Positions 16,869-26,685 of a DNA stretch of 64,000 bases are shown piece by piece. The notes below the pieces were generated by a model. That model did no database searches and was not told where the DNA came from. It worked only from the letters and a program-made list of their open reading frames with translations. The first letter of the stretch is position 1. Every line of letters begins with the position of its first letter. A program made the position numbers and the translations under genes. The DNA is from Rhizobium sp. SG_E_25_P2 (GTDB lineage: Bacteria; Pseudomonadota; Alphaproteobacteria; Rhizobiales; Rhizobiaceae). The stretch is taken from positions 1 to 64,000 of the forward strand of contig NZ_JARXVM010000003.1 of the NCBI RefSeq assembly GCF_029892285.1. The letters run 5' to 3'.

Positions 16869-17086
16869 CGGCTCTTTGAGCCCAAACGATTTCCGAAGAC
16901 AGAATTTGCTTCGCCGGCTGCCGAGGCTGGAGGCGCGGTTGAACGCGCCCATGCTTTCCCGAGCGACTTGATGTGCACTGCGGTTGGTCGTGTCGGACTG
17001 GAGACGTCTTCAGCTTCGCCGCGATGAGGAACAATGCCCGTCATCACGTGTTGATGCCAAAATAACTAACGGATGGAACAAGAACA

Positions 17087-20000
17087 ATGAACATCCATCT
17101 GAACGGCGCCGCAGCCTCCTCTGATATCAAAACAGGACTGTCCGGGGACGCGCAGGCGCCGATACGCAGCGATTTTCAGACGCCTCGTGAGCTCGCCGAG
17201 CTTGGCCACAGGCTTGCTGCCGAAAAATCCGCCCAGCTCCACAGTTTTGGAGCCCTGCGGTTTCCCGAACAGCTCGACAGCAACGAAGAGGCGCTTCGCG
17301 CCAATCATTCGGCAATCGCCGAGGCGGCGCATAAGAAGCAGATGATCACACCTGCAGCCGAATGGCTTCTGGATCATCATCACACCGTCAAGGAAAATTT
17401 CCGCCAGGTGCGCCGGGATCTTCCGAAGAAATTCTTCCGTCAGCTTCCAGCGATCTCAGTCAATGGGACAACCCAATTGCCGCGCACCTTTGCGCTGACT
17501 TGGGAATATGTCGCACATACCGACAGTTCCTTCCGGCCGGAAACGCTGAGCGCCATCGTCGGCGGTTTTCAGGAGGTCGATACGCTGGCGATCGGCGAAA
17601 TATGGGCGGTGCCAGCGATCCTGCGTTACGTCCTGCTCGAAAATTTGAGGCGGTTGTCGGACCGGGTGGAGACGTCGCGTCGCATGCGCGAAAGAGCCAA
17701 TGATCTGGCCGATCGTCTGGCGTCCAGCGAACCGGGCGGCGATGTAAGCCAATCGCTGCGCGGCTATGAGATCGACACCGCTGACACGAGTTTCGTGGCG
17801 CAGCTTCTGTACCGGCTGCGGGAAGACACCAATTCGACCTCCAAGGCGCTGACATGGCTGGAGCAAAGGCTCGAGGACCGCCTCAGCGACGCCGAAGAGG
17901 TGATGATCTCCGAGCATGCCAAGATCTCGACCGGCAATGTCACCGTCGGCAATATCATTCGTAGCCTGAAGCGCATCGATGATTTCGACTGGACGATCTG
18001 GTTCGAGGACATGTCCAAGGTCGATGTGGCGCTTCGCGAAGCGTCCGATTTCGCGGCGCTCGATCCACGCTCGCGCAATCATTATCGCACCACGATCGAA
18101 ACCATCGCCCGGCGCTCCGACATGACCGAAATGGCCGTTGCGATGCTCGCCATTGACAAGTCGGGCTTTCATCGGGCGAACGGGGCAGCCATCGATCGCC
18201 GCAGCGATGTCGGCTATTACCTCGCGGGCAAGGGACTGGTTGAGCTCAAGGACGCCGCCGGCTATCGAGCGCCATTCAGGGAGCGGTTCGGCCGCGCCTA
18301 TAGCGGCATGGGCATTGCTGCGCTCGTTGCGCCGACGCTGGCCATCACGGCCGCCATTCTCGCCCTTGGCGCATGGTTCCTGATGGAGCAGTCGACGGCC
18401 TTAATCGCCGTGGCCCTGTTGCTCGCCACATTCGCCCTTCCGGCGCTGGAAGCGGCCTCGGCGCTGTTCCGTGCGATCGTTTTTGCACTTGCTCCGCCGG
18501 CCTTCCTGCCTGGTTTTGAGTTCAAATCCGGCGTGCCTCGATCAGCGCGCACGCTCGTGGTTATTCCGTGCCTGCTGACGGACCGCGACACGGTTGCAGC
18601 CCTGGTCCGAAATCTCGAAGTCCACTATCTCGCCAATCCGGATCCTGAGATCTTCTTCGCCTTGCTGAGCGATCTCGCCGACAGCAAGACCGAACAGACG
18701 AAGGGTGGGGCGGAGATCATCGCCTTTGCTGCAGCCGAGATCGAGGCGCTAGCGAGAAAATACGCCGCCGTGGGTCCGCGGCGATTTTTCCTGCTCCATC
18801 GCCGTCCGCTCTACAATCCGTCCGAAGGCGTGTGGATGGGCTGGGAACGCAAACGTGGAAAACTGCAGGAGCTCAACATGCTGCTGCGTGGCGACATCGA
18901 CACCACCTTCGGCGCGCCGGATCATGTTCCCGCAGGCGTCCAATATGTCTTGACGCTCGATTCCGACACGCGCCTGCCGCGAGATTCCGCCCGCAAACTG
19001 ATCGGGAAGCTCGCTCATCCGCTCAATGCTCCGACGATAGACCCGGTGACCCGGCGCGTGACGGAAGGCTACGCTATCTTGCAGCCGCGCATCACGCCCT
19101 CCCTGACCACAGGAGATGAAGCCTCGATATTCCAGCGCATCTTTTCGCGCGATCGCGGACTCGACCCTTATGTCTTTGCGGTGTCGGACGTCTATCAGGA
19201 CCTGTTCGGAGAGGGGTCTTTCACGGGCAAAGGGCTCTACCATGTGGATGCGTTCCATACGGCGCTCGAGGGCCGCATCGCCGAGAACACCATTCTCAGC
19301 CACGATCTCCTGGAAGGAGCCTTCGGCAGAAGCGCCTTGGTTACGGATGTCGTGTTCATCGAGGACTTTCCTGTTCAGTACAGCGTCGAGGCGTCGCGCC
19401 AGCATCGATGGGTTCGTGGCGACTGGCAATTGCTGCCCTATATCCTGGGAAGCGCGCCGGGGACACCGCCGCTATCGCGCTTCAAGATGATCGACAATCT
19501 GCGCCGCTCGGCGACGCCGGCCATTTGGATCATATCCTCGCTGGCGAGTTGGAGCCTTCTTGCCCCTGGTGGCGCCGTATTGTGGCAGCTTGGGCTGATC
19601 ATCGCCTTCTATGTCGGGCCGATCGTATCGCTGTTTGCCGGGATCGTGCCTCGCCAGGTGGGGGTGACACCGGAAATCCATGCCCGAACGCTCCTGGACG
19701 ATCTCACCGACATTCTCGCCCAGATCGGCCTGCATATCGCCTTCATGGCGCATAATGCGGCGTTGATGGCGGATGCGATCATCAGAACCCTGTGCCGGCT
19801 TTACTACAGCCGAAAGCAACTCATCGAATGGAAAACGACGCTCGAAATATCCTCCTCGGCATCCCGAAACCTGGCGGATTTCTATCGGCTGATGTGGGCG
19901 TCGCCCGCCATCGGCCTGGTTTGCATGGGCCTCGTCTTCGTCGTCAATCCCGTTAACGCCGCCATCGCCGTGATGTTCGGGCTGATCTGGATGGCAGCGC

Positions 20001-23000
20001 CGGCTTTGGCCTGGTGGATAAGCCAGACCCTGGAAACCGAGGATCGTCTCAAGGTGTCGGACGACGATGTCGCGACCTTGCGCGCGCTTGCGCGCCGCAC
20101 CTGGCGTTTCTTCGAAGTGTTTGTCACACGGGAGAACAATTTCCTTCCGCCCGACAATTTTCAGGAGGAGCCGATACCTGTCGTGGCGTATCGCACCTCG
20201 CCGACCAATATCGGCCTCTATTTGCTTTCGACCATCACGGCGCGGGACATGGGCTGGATCAGTTTTGCCGATTGTATCCAGCGGTTGGAGGAAACGCTCG
20301 ACACGGTCGAGAAGATGGAGAAATTCAAGGGGCACCTTTACAACTGGTATGATACGCGCGACCTCGCTGTTCTGCATCCGCGTTATGTTTCGGCCGTCGA
20401 CAGCGGTAATCTCGCCGGCCACCTGATCGTCGTGTCGTCGACGCTGAAGGAATGGTCCGAAGCGCTGACCGTACATTTGATCGGCGATGTGCGCGGCATC
20501 ATCGACACGGCCCGCGTGGTGCGCGAGACGTTGGACACAATTCCCGATGCGCGGCGCACGATCCGTCCGTTGCGACGCCGATTGGAGGAACGTCTGGCGG
20601 GCTTCGATGCCACGCTGCAATCGCGCCTGCACGAGCCGCAGCTGGCGTCGGTGCGCTCGATCAGCCTGTCGATCGTGGCCAGCGACGTGCAAGCCTGCGC
20701 CGGGGATCTCGATCATGAAATCGCTGGCGAATCCTCGGGCCTGCTGGTCGAATGGGCGGATCGGCTGCATGCTAATTGCGAAGCCCATTTCGCCGACGCT
20801 TTGTTCGATCGTTCTCGATACCGCGACTTACAAGCGCGGCTCACGTCGCTTGGCGAACGCGCCCGTAGCCTTGCCTTCAAGATGGACTTCGGCTTCCTGT
20901 TCAACCAAGAGCGCCGGTTGCTGTCGATCGGTTATAATGGCGTGGACCAAATGCTCGATGAATCCTGCTATGATCTGCTGGCGTCTGAAGCCCGGCTCAC
21001 CAGCCTGTTCGCCATCGCCAAGGGCGACGTTCCCAGCGAACATTGGTTCCGCCTCGGCAGGCCGGTATCGATTGTGAGGGGCCAGGCGTGCCTTGTGTCA
21101 TGGTCCGGCTCGATGTTCGAATATCTCATGCCGCCGCTCGTGATGCATGAACGGCAAGGCGGCATCCTCAACCAATCTGACAATCTGTCGATCGATCGGC
21201 AGATCGCCTATGGCAAATCGCTAGGGCTGCCCTGGGGCGTGTCTGAGTCCGCGTTCAACGCCCGCGACCGCGAGTTGAACTATCAATATCACAATTTCGG
21301 CGTCCCGGGCCTTGGGCTCAAACGCGAACTGGGCAGCAATGTTGTCATTTCCCCCTATGCCAGCGCACTGGCAAGCCAGTTCAAACCGCGTGACGGGGTG
21401 GCCAATCTCGGCCGTTTGGCGTCAATCGGGGCGCTTGGGGTCTATGGCTATTATGATGCGGTGGATTTCACCGAAGCCCGTTTGCCCGAAGGCCAAAGCT
21501 CGGCCGTCGTGCGCAATTACATGGCTCATCACCAGGGCATGTCTATCGCGGCCATCGGCAATGTCGTGCTGAACGGGCGGCTGCGCGACCGCTTCCACAG
21601 CGATCCGGTCATCGAGGCCGCCGAACTGCTGCTGCAGGAGCGGGCGCCGCGTGAAATCGTGCCGGTGCGCACGCCGGATGAGAGCGAACCTGTGAAAGAC
21701 GTCGTCACCGAGCTGGCCTCAGGCGTCAAATATCGCGTCATTGACAATCCGCTGAGCGCCAAGCGCTCCGTCGCCGTGATCTCCAACGGTCATTATTCGC
21801 TGATGGTCACCGCCACCGGCTCGGGCTATTCGCGCTGGAACGGCCTTGATGTCACCCGCTGGCGAGCCGATCCGACGGTCGACGACTGGGGCTCATACAT
21901 CTTTCTTCGGGATGTGGGCAGCGGCGACTGGTGGTCAGCCACCCCAGCGCCGCGCGCCTTTCCGGGCGAGACGGCAAGCACAGTCTTCTCGGACGAGAAA
22001 GCCGAGTTCCACAAGACCGCGGGCATGATCGAATCCAAGCTCGAATGCCTTGTGGCGACGGAAATCGACGCAGAGGGCCGCCGTCTGACCATCGTCAACA
22101 ATGGCGCCTATGAGCGGTTGATCGAGGTCACCTCCTACGGCGAGCTGGTTCTATCGGCGGCCGACAGCGATGCCGCGCATCCAGTATTTTCCAAAATGTT
22201 CGTCAAGACGGAAATCGGCGACAGCGGCGATGTCATCTACGCCTCGCGCAACAAGCGCGCTATCGATGAGCCCGACATGCACGTGGCCCATCTCGTCGGT
22301 GGATCGAGCGCACGTGGTTCGGTCGAAGCGGAAACGGATCGGCGCGCCTTCATCGGTCGCGGCCGGGATCTCGCTACCGCCCAGGCATTCGATCCGCACG
22401 CCAAGCTCGAAGGCCATGACGGCTTTACGCTCGATCCAATCTTTGCGCTGCGGCGCACCGTCCGCCTGAAGCCGGGGAAAAAGGCGAGCGTCGTGTTCTG
22501 GACCTTTGTCGCTCCCAGCCGCCCGGAGCTTGAGACGCGGGTCGCGCGCTACCGGCATGCGGAGAATTTCGACAATGAGGCGGCGCTATCCTGGACCCGC
22601 AGCCAGGTGCAGTTCCGTCATCTGGATTCTTCCAAGAGCGAGGCGCTGCTGTTTCAGCGCATCGCCTCCTTCCTGATCTATCCCGACACACGCCTTCGCC
22701 AGGTGCAAACGCCTGGAAATGTGGTGAAGGCGACACAGGCCGCGCTGTGGCCCCTGGGCATATCCGGAGATTTTCCCATCTTCGCGTTGCGCATCGACAA
22801 TGAAGCGGATCTGCCAATCGTGCAAAAATCCTTCCGCATGCAGGAATATCTCCGTTCTCGCGGCGTGATCGCCGATTTGGTGATCATCAATGAACGGACA
22901 GCCTCCTATGCCCAGGACATGCAGCACGCCATCGATTTCATGTGTGAAAACGCCCGCCGACGCGGCCTCTCGTCCGGCCCGGCGCAGCATATTTTCTCGG

Positions 23001-25564
23001 TCCGCAAGGATCTGATGGATGAGCGCGCCTATGACGCCTTGATCAGCGCCGGGCGCATCGTCTTGCACACTCGAAATGGCGCTATTTCCGAGCAGATCGA
23101 ACGGCTTGAGCGTCTGTCAGGCAGCGAGGCGGACACCGCCTCGCATATGTCGCGGTGGAGAAAGAGTCGGGTCGCGTCCAACTCCGTCGGGAAGACAGCC
23201 GTATCGGGCGAGGATCTGTCGTTCTGGAACGGCTATGGCGGCTTTGATCCCGAAGGTCGCGACTATGTCATCCGGCTCAATGGCGGCGCATCGACGCCGC
23301 AGCCCTGGATCAACGTGATCTCCAATGGCGCCTTCGGCTTTCATATCGCAGCCGAAGGGGCGGGCTTTACCTGGAGCGCGAATTCGCGCGACTATCAACT
23401 CACCCCCTGGAGCAATGACGCCGTCGTTAACCGGCCATCCGAGGCCTTCTACATCCGGGATCTCAAATCCGACAAAATCTTCTCTCCGTTTGCCGCCATC
23501 GGGCGCAATCCCCAAGACATCCATGAGGTCCGCCACGGGCCAGGCCGTTCGCGCTTCAAAGTGGGTGCCGACGGGCTCGACATCGTCATGACGCAGATCG
23601 TGGCGGAGAGTGATCCCGCAAAGCTGATGCAACTCAGCATCACCAATCATGGCGGCCACGCCAGATCGTTGCGCGTCTACGCCTATGCTGAATGGGTGTT
23701 GGGAAATAATCGAGCCCGCACCGCCCCCTATATCAAGACCTGGCATGAAGAGGGCCTTAATGCGCTGCTGGCGCAGAATCCGTTTTCGGTGGAAAGCTCG
23801 TCGCGCACTTCGTTTCTCGCCGCGAGCCGCGCATTGCATTCTTTTACCAGCGCTCGGGCTGAATTCCTGGGCGATGACAGCAACAGCTTTGCGCCCTCGG
23901 CGGTCAGCAGGCGCGTGACGCTCTCCAACACGCTTGAGACGGCGGGAGATCCTTGTGCGGCGCTGGCGGTCGATCTGATTGTCCAGCCCGGCGAGACGGT
24001 CGACACGCTCTTTGTTCTCGGCGATGTCGAGAATGAAGCGATGGCCGCTCCGCTGATTGAAAGACTGATCGGCGCTGGCTTTGCCGCAGAACAGGACAAG
24101 ACCAATCGCCAATGGGACGGGTTTCTCGACGCCCTGCAGGTCTCCACGCCCGACGAGGCTTTCGACCGGATGGTCAACACCTGGCTTCCCTATCAAAACC
24201 TCGCCTGCCGGATCCGCGCCCGCAGCGCTTTCTATCAGGCGTCTGGGGCCTTCGGTTTTCGCGATCAGTTGCAGGATACACTGGCGCTGATGCTGCAGGA
24301 CCCGAGCCTTGCCCGCGCCCAGATCCTCAATGCCGCCAGCCGGCAGTTTCCCGAGGGCGACGTGCAGCATTGGTGGCTGCCGAGAACGGGGGCGGGCGTG
24401 CGAACGCTGATTTCCGACGACGTGGTGTGGCTTGCCTATGCGACCGCCCATTATGTGGCGGTGACGGGAGACGCAAGCGTGCTGGACGAGGACCTCGCCT
24501 TTCTCCAGGGGCCGTTGCTTGGCGAGAAGCATGAAAGTTTCTTCCAGCCTGATATCTCGGAGGATCGCTCCAACCTCTATGACCACTGCGCCCGGGCGCT
24601 TGATCTGGCCATCACGAGAACCGGCGCCCATGGTTTGCCGCTGATCCTCGGCGGCGACTGGAATGACGGGATGAACCGCGTTGGCGTCGCTGGCGAGGGC
24701 GAGAGCGTCTGGCTTGGCTGGTTCCTGATCAAGGCGCTGGAGGCGTTCAGCCGCATTGCGGAGGCGCGCGGCGACCAAGCGCATGCGGACGCATGGCGGA
24801 CGCATCGGAGCGCGCTCAAGGCGGCCATCGAGGCCGATGGCTGGGACGGAGAATGGTACCGGCGCGGCTATTTCGACGATGGCTCCCCACTTGGCTCCGC
24901 CGAGAGCGACGAATGCCGGATCGATTCCATCGCCCAGTCCTGGAGCATCCTGTCGGGCGGCGCAGATCCCGATCGCGCCGCGCAGGCCATGGACAGCATA
25001 TCCAACAGGCTAATCGACCCTGAAGCGGGCCTCATCCGGCTGTTTGCGCCACCCTTCGAACATTCTGACAAGGACCCAGGCTATATCAAATCCTATCCGC
25101 CTGGAGTGCGTGAAAATGGCGGGCAATATACCCATGCGGCGATCTGGGTGGCCTATGCGTTGGCGGAAATGGGCCGCTCCGACGAGGCCTATCGGGTGTT
25201 TTCCATGCTCAACCCTATCAACCACGCCCTGACCCGGGAACTGGCGGATGTCTACCGCGTCGAGCCCTATGTCGTGGCGGCGGATGTCTATGGCGTGGGC
25301 GACAAGACCGGAAGGGGCGGCTGGACATGGTATACCGGCTCGGCCGGCTGGCTGTACCGCACTGCCGTCGAAGCCATTCTCGGCATTCGCCGGGAAGGCG
25401 ACCGACTGCGGATATCGCCCTCGCTGCCAGCAGCCTGGCCTGGTTTTGCGGCGCGGCTGGTGCAGGAGGGCGCTGTATATGAGATAGTCGTTTCACGCGA
25501 CGAGACGACGATCGTCGTGCATGTCAATGGTCAACTCGCCGAGAACGGGGTCTGGGTGGTCTAA
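17087..25564 (+). CDS. ndvB: Cyclic beta-1,2-glucan synthase (NdvB/ChvB/Cgs)
   Basis: A full-length, 2,825-residue inner-membrane enzyme that polymerises UDP-glucose into beta-1,2-glucan, sets chain length and cyclises it; the product supports osmoadaptation and host interaction. Hydrophobic clusters lie at about residues 405-475, 800-860 and 933-985. Between the first two is a processive glycosyltransferase domain with LDSDTRLPR (near 622) and the QHRWVRGDW motif (near 770). A glycoamylase-like domain with NYMAHHQGMS lies near 1475-1490. The C-terminal half has beta-sandwich regions and a GH94 phosphorylase-like domain with LGGDWNDGMN near 2,521. Length matches rhizobial and Brucella homologues. 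No frameshift was seen. The export gene ndvA/chvA is not in the window. Confidence 0.97.
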   Translation: MNIHLNGAAASSDIKTGLSGDAQAPIRSDFQTPRELAELGHRLAAEKSAQLHSFGALRFPEQLDSNEEALRANHSAIAEAAHKKQMITPAAEWLLDHHHTVKENFRQVRRDLPKKFFRQLPAISVNGTTQLPRTFALTWEYVAHTDSSFRPETLSAIVGGFQEVDTLAIGEIWAVPAILRYVLLENLRRLSDRVETSRRMRERANDLADRLASSEPGGDVSQSLRGYEIDTADTSFVAQLLYRLREDTNSTSKALTWLEQRLEDRLSDAEEVMISEHAKISTGNVTVGNIIRSLKRIDDFDWTIWFEDMSKVDVALREASDFAALDPRSRNHYRTTIETIARRSDMTEMAVAMLAIDKSGFHRANGAAIDRRSDVGYYLAGKGLVELKDAAGYRAPFRERFGRAYSGMGIAALVAPTLAITAAILALGAWFLMEQSTALIAVALLLATFALPALEAASALFRAIVFALAPPAFLPGFEFKSGVPRSARTLVVIPCLLTDRDTVAALVRNLEVHYLANPDPEIFFALLSDLADSKTEQTKGGAEIIAFAAAEIEALARKYAAVGPRRFFLLHRRPLYNPSEGVWMGWERKRGKLQELNMLLRGDIDTTFGAPDHVPAGVQYVLTLDSDTRLPRDSARKLIGKLAHPLNAPTIDPVTRRVTEGYAILQPRITPSLTTGDEASIFQRIFSRDRGLDPYVFAVSDVYQDLFGEGSFTGKGLYHVDAFHTALEGRIAENTILSHDLLEGAFGRSALVTDVVFIEDFPVQYSVEASRQHRWVRGDWQLLPYILGSAPGTPPLSRFKMIDNLRRSATPAIWIISSLASWSLLAPGGAVLWQLGLIIAFYVGPIVSLFAGIVPRQVGVTPEIHARTLLDDLTDILAQIGLHIAFMAHNAALMADAIIRTLCRLYYSRKQLIEWKTTLEISSSASRNLADFYRLMWASPAIGLVCMGLVFVVNPVNAAIAVMFGLIWMAAPALAWWISQTLETEDRLKVSDDDVATLRALARRTWRFFEVFVTRENNFLPPDNFQEEPIPVVAYRTSPTNIGLYLLSTITARDMGWISFADCIQRLEETLDTVEKMEKFKGHLYNWYDTRDLAVLHPRYVSAVDSGNLAGHLIVVSSTLKEWSEALTVHLIGDVRGIIDTARVVRETLDTIPDARRTIRPLRRRLEERLAGFDATLQSRLHEPQLASVRSISLSIVASDVQACAGDLDHEIAGESSGLLVEWADRLHANCEAHFADALFDRSRYRDLQARLTSLGERARSLAFKMDFGFLFNQERRLLSIGYNGVDQMLDESCYDLLASEARLTSLFAIAKGDVPSEHWFRLGRPVSIVRGQACLVSWSGSMFEYLMPPLVMHERQGGILNQSDNLSIDRQIAYGKSLGLPWGVSESAFNARDRELNYQYHNFGVPGLGLKRELGSNVVISPYASALASQFKPRDGVANLGRLASIGALGVYGYYDAVDFTEARLPEGQSSAVVRNYMAHHQGMSIAAIGNVVLNGRLRDRFHSDPVIEAAELLLQERAPREIVPVRTPDESEPVKDVVTELASGVKYRVIDNPLSAKRSVAVISNGHYSLMVTATGSGYSRWNGLDVTRWRADPTVDDWGSYIFLRDVGSGDWWSATPAPRAFPGETASTVFSDEKAEFHKTAGMIESKLECLVATEIDAEGRRLTIVNNGAYERLIEVTSYGELVLSAADSDAAHPVFSKMFVKTEIGDSGDVIYASRNKRAIDEPDMHVAHLVGGSSARGSVEAETDRRAFIGRGRDLATAQAFDPHAKLEGHDGFTLDPIFALRRTVRLKPGKKASVVFWTFVAPSRPELETRVARYRHAENFDNEAALSWTRSQVQFRHLDSSKSEALLFQRIASFLIYPDTRLRQVQTPGNVVKATQAALWPLGISGDFPIFALRIDNEADLPIVQKSFRMQEYLRSRGVIADLVIINERTASYAQDMQHAIDFMCENARRRGLSSGPAQHIFSVRKDLMDERAYDALISAGRIVLHTRNGAISEQIERLERLSGSEADTASHMSRWRKSRVASNSVGKTAVSGEDLSFWNGYGGFDPEGRDYVIRLNGGASTPQPWINVISNGAFGFHIAAEGAGFTWSANSRDYQLTPWSNDAVVNRPSEAFYIRDLKSDKIFSPFAAIGRNPQDIHEVRHGPGRSRFKVGADGLDIVMTQIVAESDPAKLMQLSITNHGGHARSLRVYAYAEWVLGNNRARTAPYIKTWHEEGLNALLAQNPFSVESSSRTSFLAASRALHSFTSARAEFLGDDSNSFAPSAVSRRVTLSNTLETAGDPCAALAVDLIVQPGETVDTLFVLGDVENEAMAAPLIERLIGAGFAAEQDKTNRQWDGFLDALQVSTPDEAFDRMVNTWLPYQNLACRIRARSAFYQASGAFGFRDQLQDTLALMLQDPSLARAQILNAASRQFPEGDVQHWWLPRTGAGVRTLISDDVVWLAYATAHYVAVTGDASVLDEDLAFLQGPLLGEKHESFFQPDISEDRSNLYDHCARALDLAITRTGAHGLPLILGGDWNDGMNRVGVAGEGESVWLGWFLIKALEAFSRIAEARGDQAHADAWRTHRSALKAAIEADGWDGEWYRRGYFDDGSPLGSAESDECRIDSIAQSWSILSGGADPDRAAQAMDSISNRLIDPEAGLIRLFAPPFEHSDKDPGYIKSYPPGVRENGGQYTHAAIWVAYALAEMGRSDEAYRVFSMLNPINHALTRELADVYRVEPYVVAADVYGVGDKTGRGGWTWYTGSAGWLYRTAVEAILGIRREGDRLRISPSLPAAWPGFAARLVQEGAVYEIVVSRDETTIVVHVNGQLAENGVWVV

Positions 25565-26013
25565 AAATGTGGGCCTGTTGACCTGCAAAAATTGAGAGCA
25601 GGCTCTATTTAAACTGTCTTGCCCTTCATAGTGGTCGGGTAAGTTGGGCGGTGACCGCATCTGCGCCTTGTGCCATCGCCCGCAACTATCCCGTTCACCA
25701 TGTTCGGGCCTCGCCAGACGAATTGGGTCCAGAGGGAAAGCACGCTTCACGCGTTCCTTCCGATACGAGAACGCTTGGCAATGGCCGGATGATGTAGACT
25801 CTGCAGAACCAACGCCTTGCGTGGACGGGCCAGATCTTGTCGAAAAATGTGTAGGCGGTCGTTGTCGCGACCTTCCGGCGGCGCGCAGTGTTCGATTATT
25901 GCGCGGTGTGAAACAATGAGCTGCATAGATCGGCTGTTCTAAATGCCTGCGAACCATAGCACCCTGCGCCTGCGGATCGGGATTGGCCCGTCCGGGAGCC
26001 GCGGGAGCGCATC
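25565..26013. other. 449-bp intergenic stretch after ndvB
   Basis: No recognisable gene. A 91-codon frame (25644-25919, plus) and a longer minus-strand frame overlap here, but neither has a ribosome site or family resemblance, and they read as mutual shadows. A short AGAGC-AG-GCTCT inverted repeat about 35 bases after the ndvB stop is too tight a loop to be a convincing terminator. Confidence 0.5.
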
Positions 26014-26628
26014 ATGAAACTCTATCATCATCCATTGTCGGGGCATGCGCACAGGGCGCGGCTGTTTCTGTCTTTGCTCGGCGCGCCGCACGAGCTTATC
26101 GAAGTGGACCTCGCCGCGGGCGGGCACAAGACGCCGGAATTTCTCAAGCTCAATCCATTTGGGCAGGTCCCGGTCCTCGACGACGAGGGGACGATCGTAA
26201 CGGATTCCAACGCCATTCTGGTCTATCTCGCCAAAAAACTGGGTCGTACCGAATGGCTTCCGGAAGACGCCGGCGGCGCGGCGGCCGTTCAGCGCTGGCT
26301 CTCGGTCGCGGCGGGCGAAGTTGCTTATGGGCCGGCCGCCGCCCGCCTGATCACGGTCTTCGGCGCCAGGTTCAATCCGGAGGAAGTGATCGGTCGGGCG
26401 CATATGCTGCTCGCCAGACTTGAGAGCTGTCTCGCCGACCGCGAGTGGCTGGCGGCAGAACGTCCGACGATCGCCGATGTCGCGATCTACAGCTATGTCT
26501 CCCGCGCTCCGGAAGGCAATGTGGACCTATCGAGCTATCCCGCCGTCAACCGCTTCTTGCGCCGAGTCGAGGCATTGCCCGGTTTCTTGCCATTCGCCGC
26601 AACGCCTGCCGGCCTTTCCGCCGCATAA
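26014..26628 (+). CDS. Glutathione S-transferase family protein
   Basis: A 204-residue cytoplasmic GST. The thioredoxin-like N-terminal domain (residues 1-80) has [30 protein letters not shown] with the cis-proline, and the glutathione-binding [10 protein letters not shown]. The all-helical C-terminal domain carries [15 protein letters not shown]9 is a likely activating residue. The gene lies 57 bases before the PNPOx-FNR-ferredoxin fusion, and this pairing suggests a shared transcript, perhaps handling an electrophilic or oxidised substrate. The true substrate is not evident. Confidence 0.9.
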   Translation: MKLYHHPLSGHAHRARLFLSLLGAPHELIEVDLAAGGHKTPEFLKLNPFGQVPVLDDEGTIVTDSNAILVYLAKKLGRTEWLPEDAGGAAAVQRWLSVAAGEVAYGPAAARLITVFGARFNPEEVIGRAHMLLARLESCLADREWLAAERPTIADVAIYSYVSRAPEGNVDLSSYPAVNRFLRRVEALPGFLPFAATPAGLSAA

Positions 26629-26685
26629 GCCGCATCTGGGAGCGCAGCCTGCGCTTCCAGTCGAACGTGACCCCTGGAGGCGGAA

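Noticed and set aside
23117-24805. 562-codon minus-strand frame inside ndvB
   Set aside because: Shadow of the ndvB coding region; no recognisable domain.
25565-26013. Insertion-sequence remnant or small gene after ndvB
   Set aside because: No terminal repeats, target duplication or transposase motif could be found. The overlapping frames on both strands are not protein-like enough.
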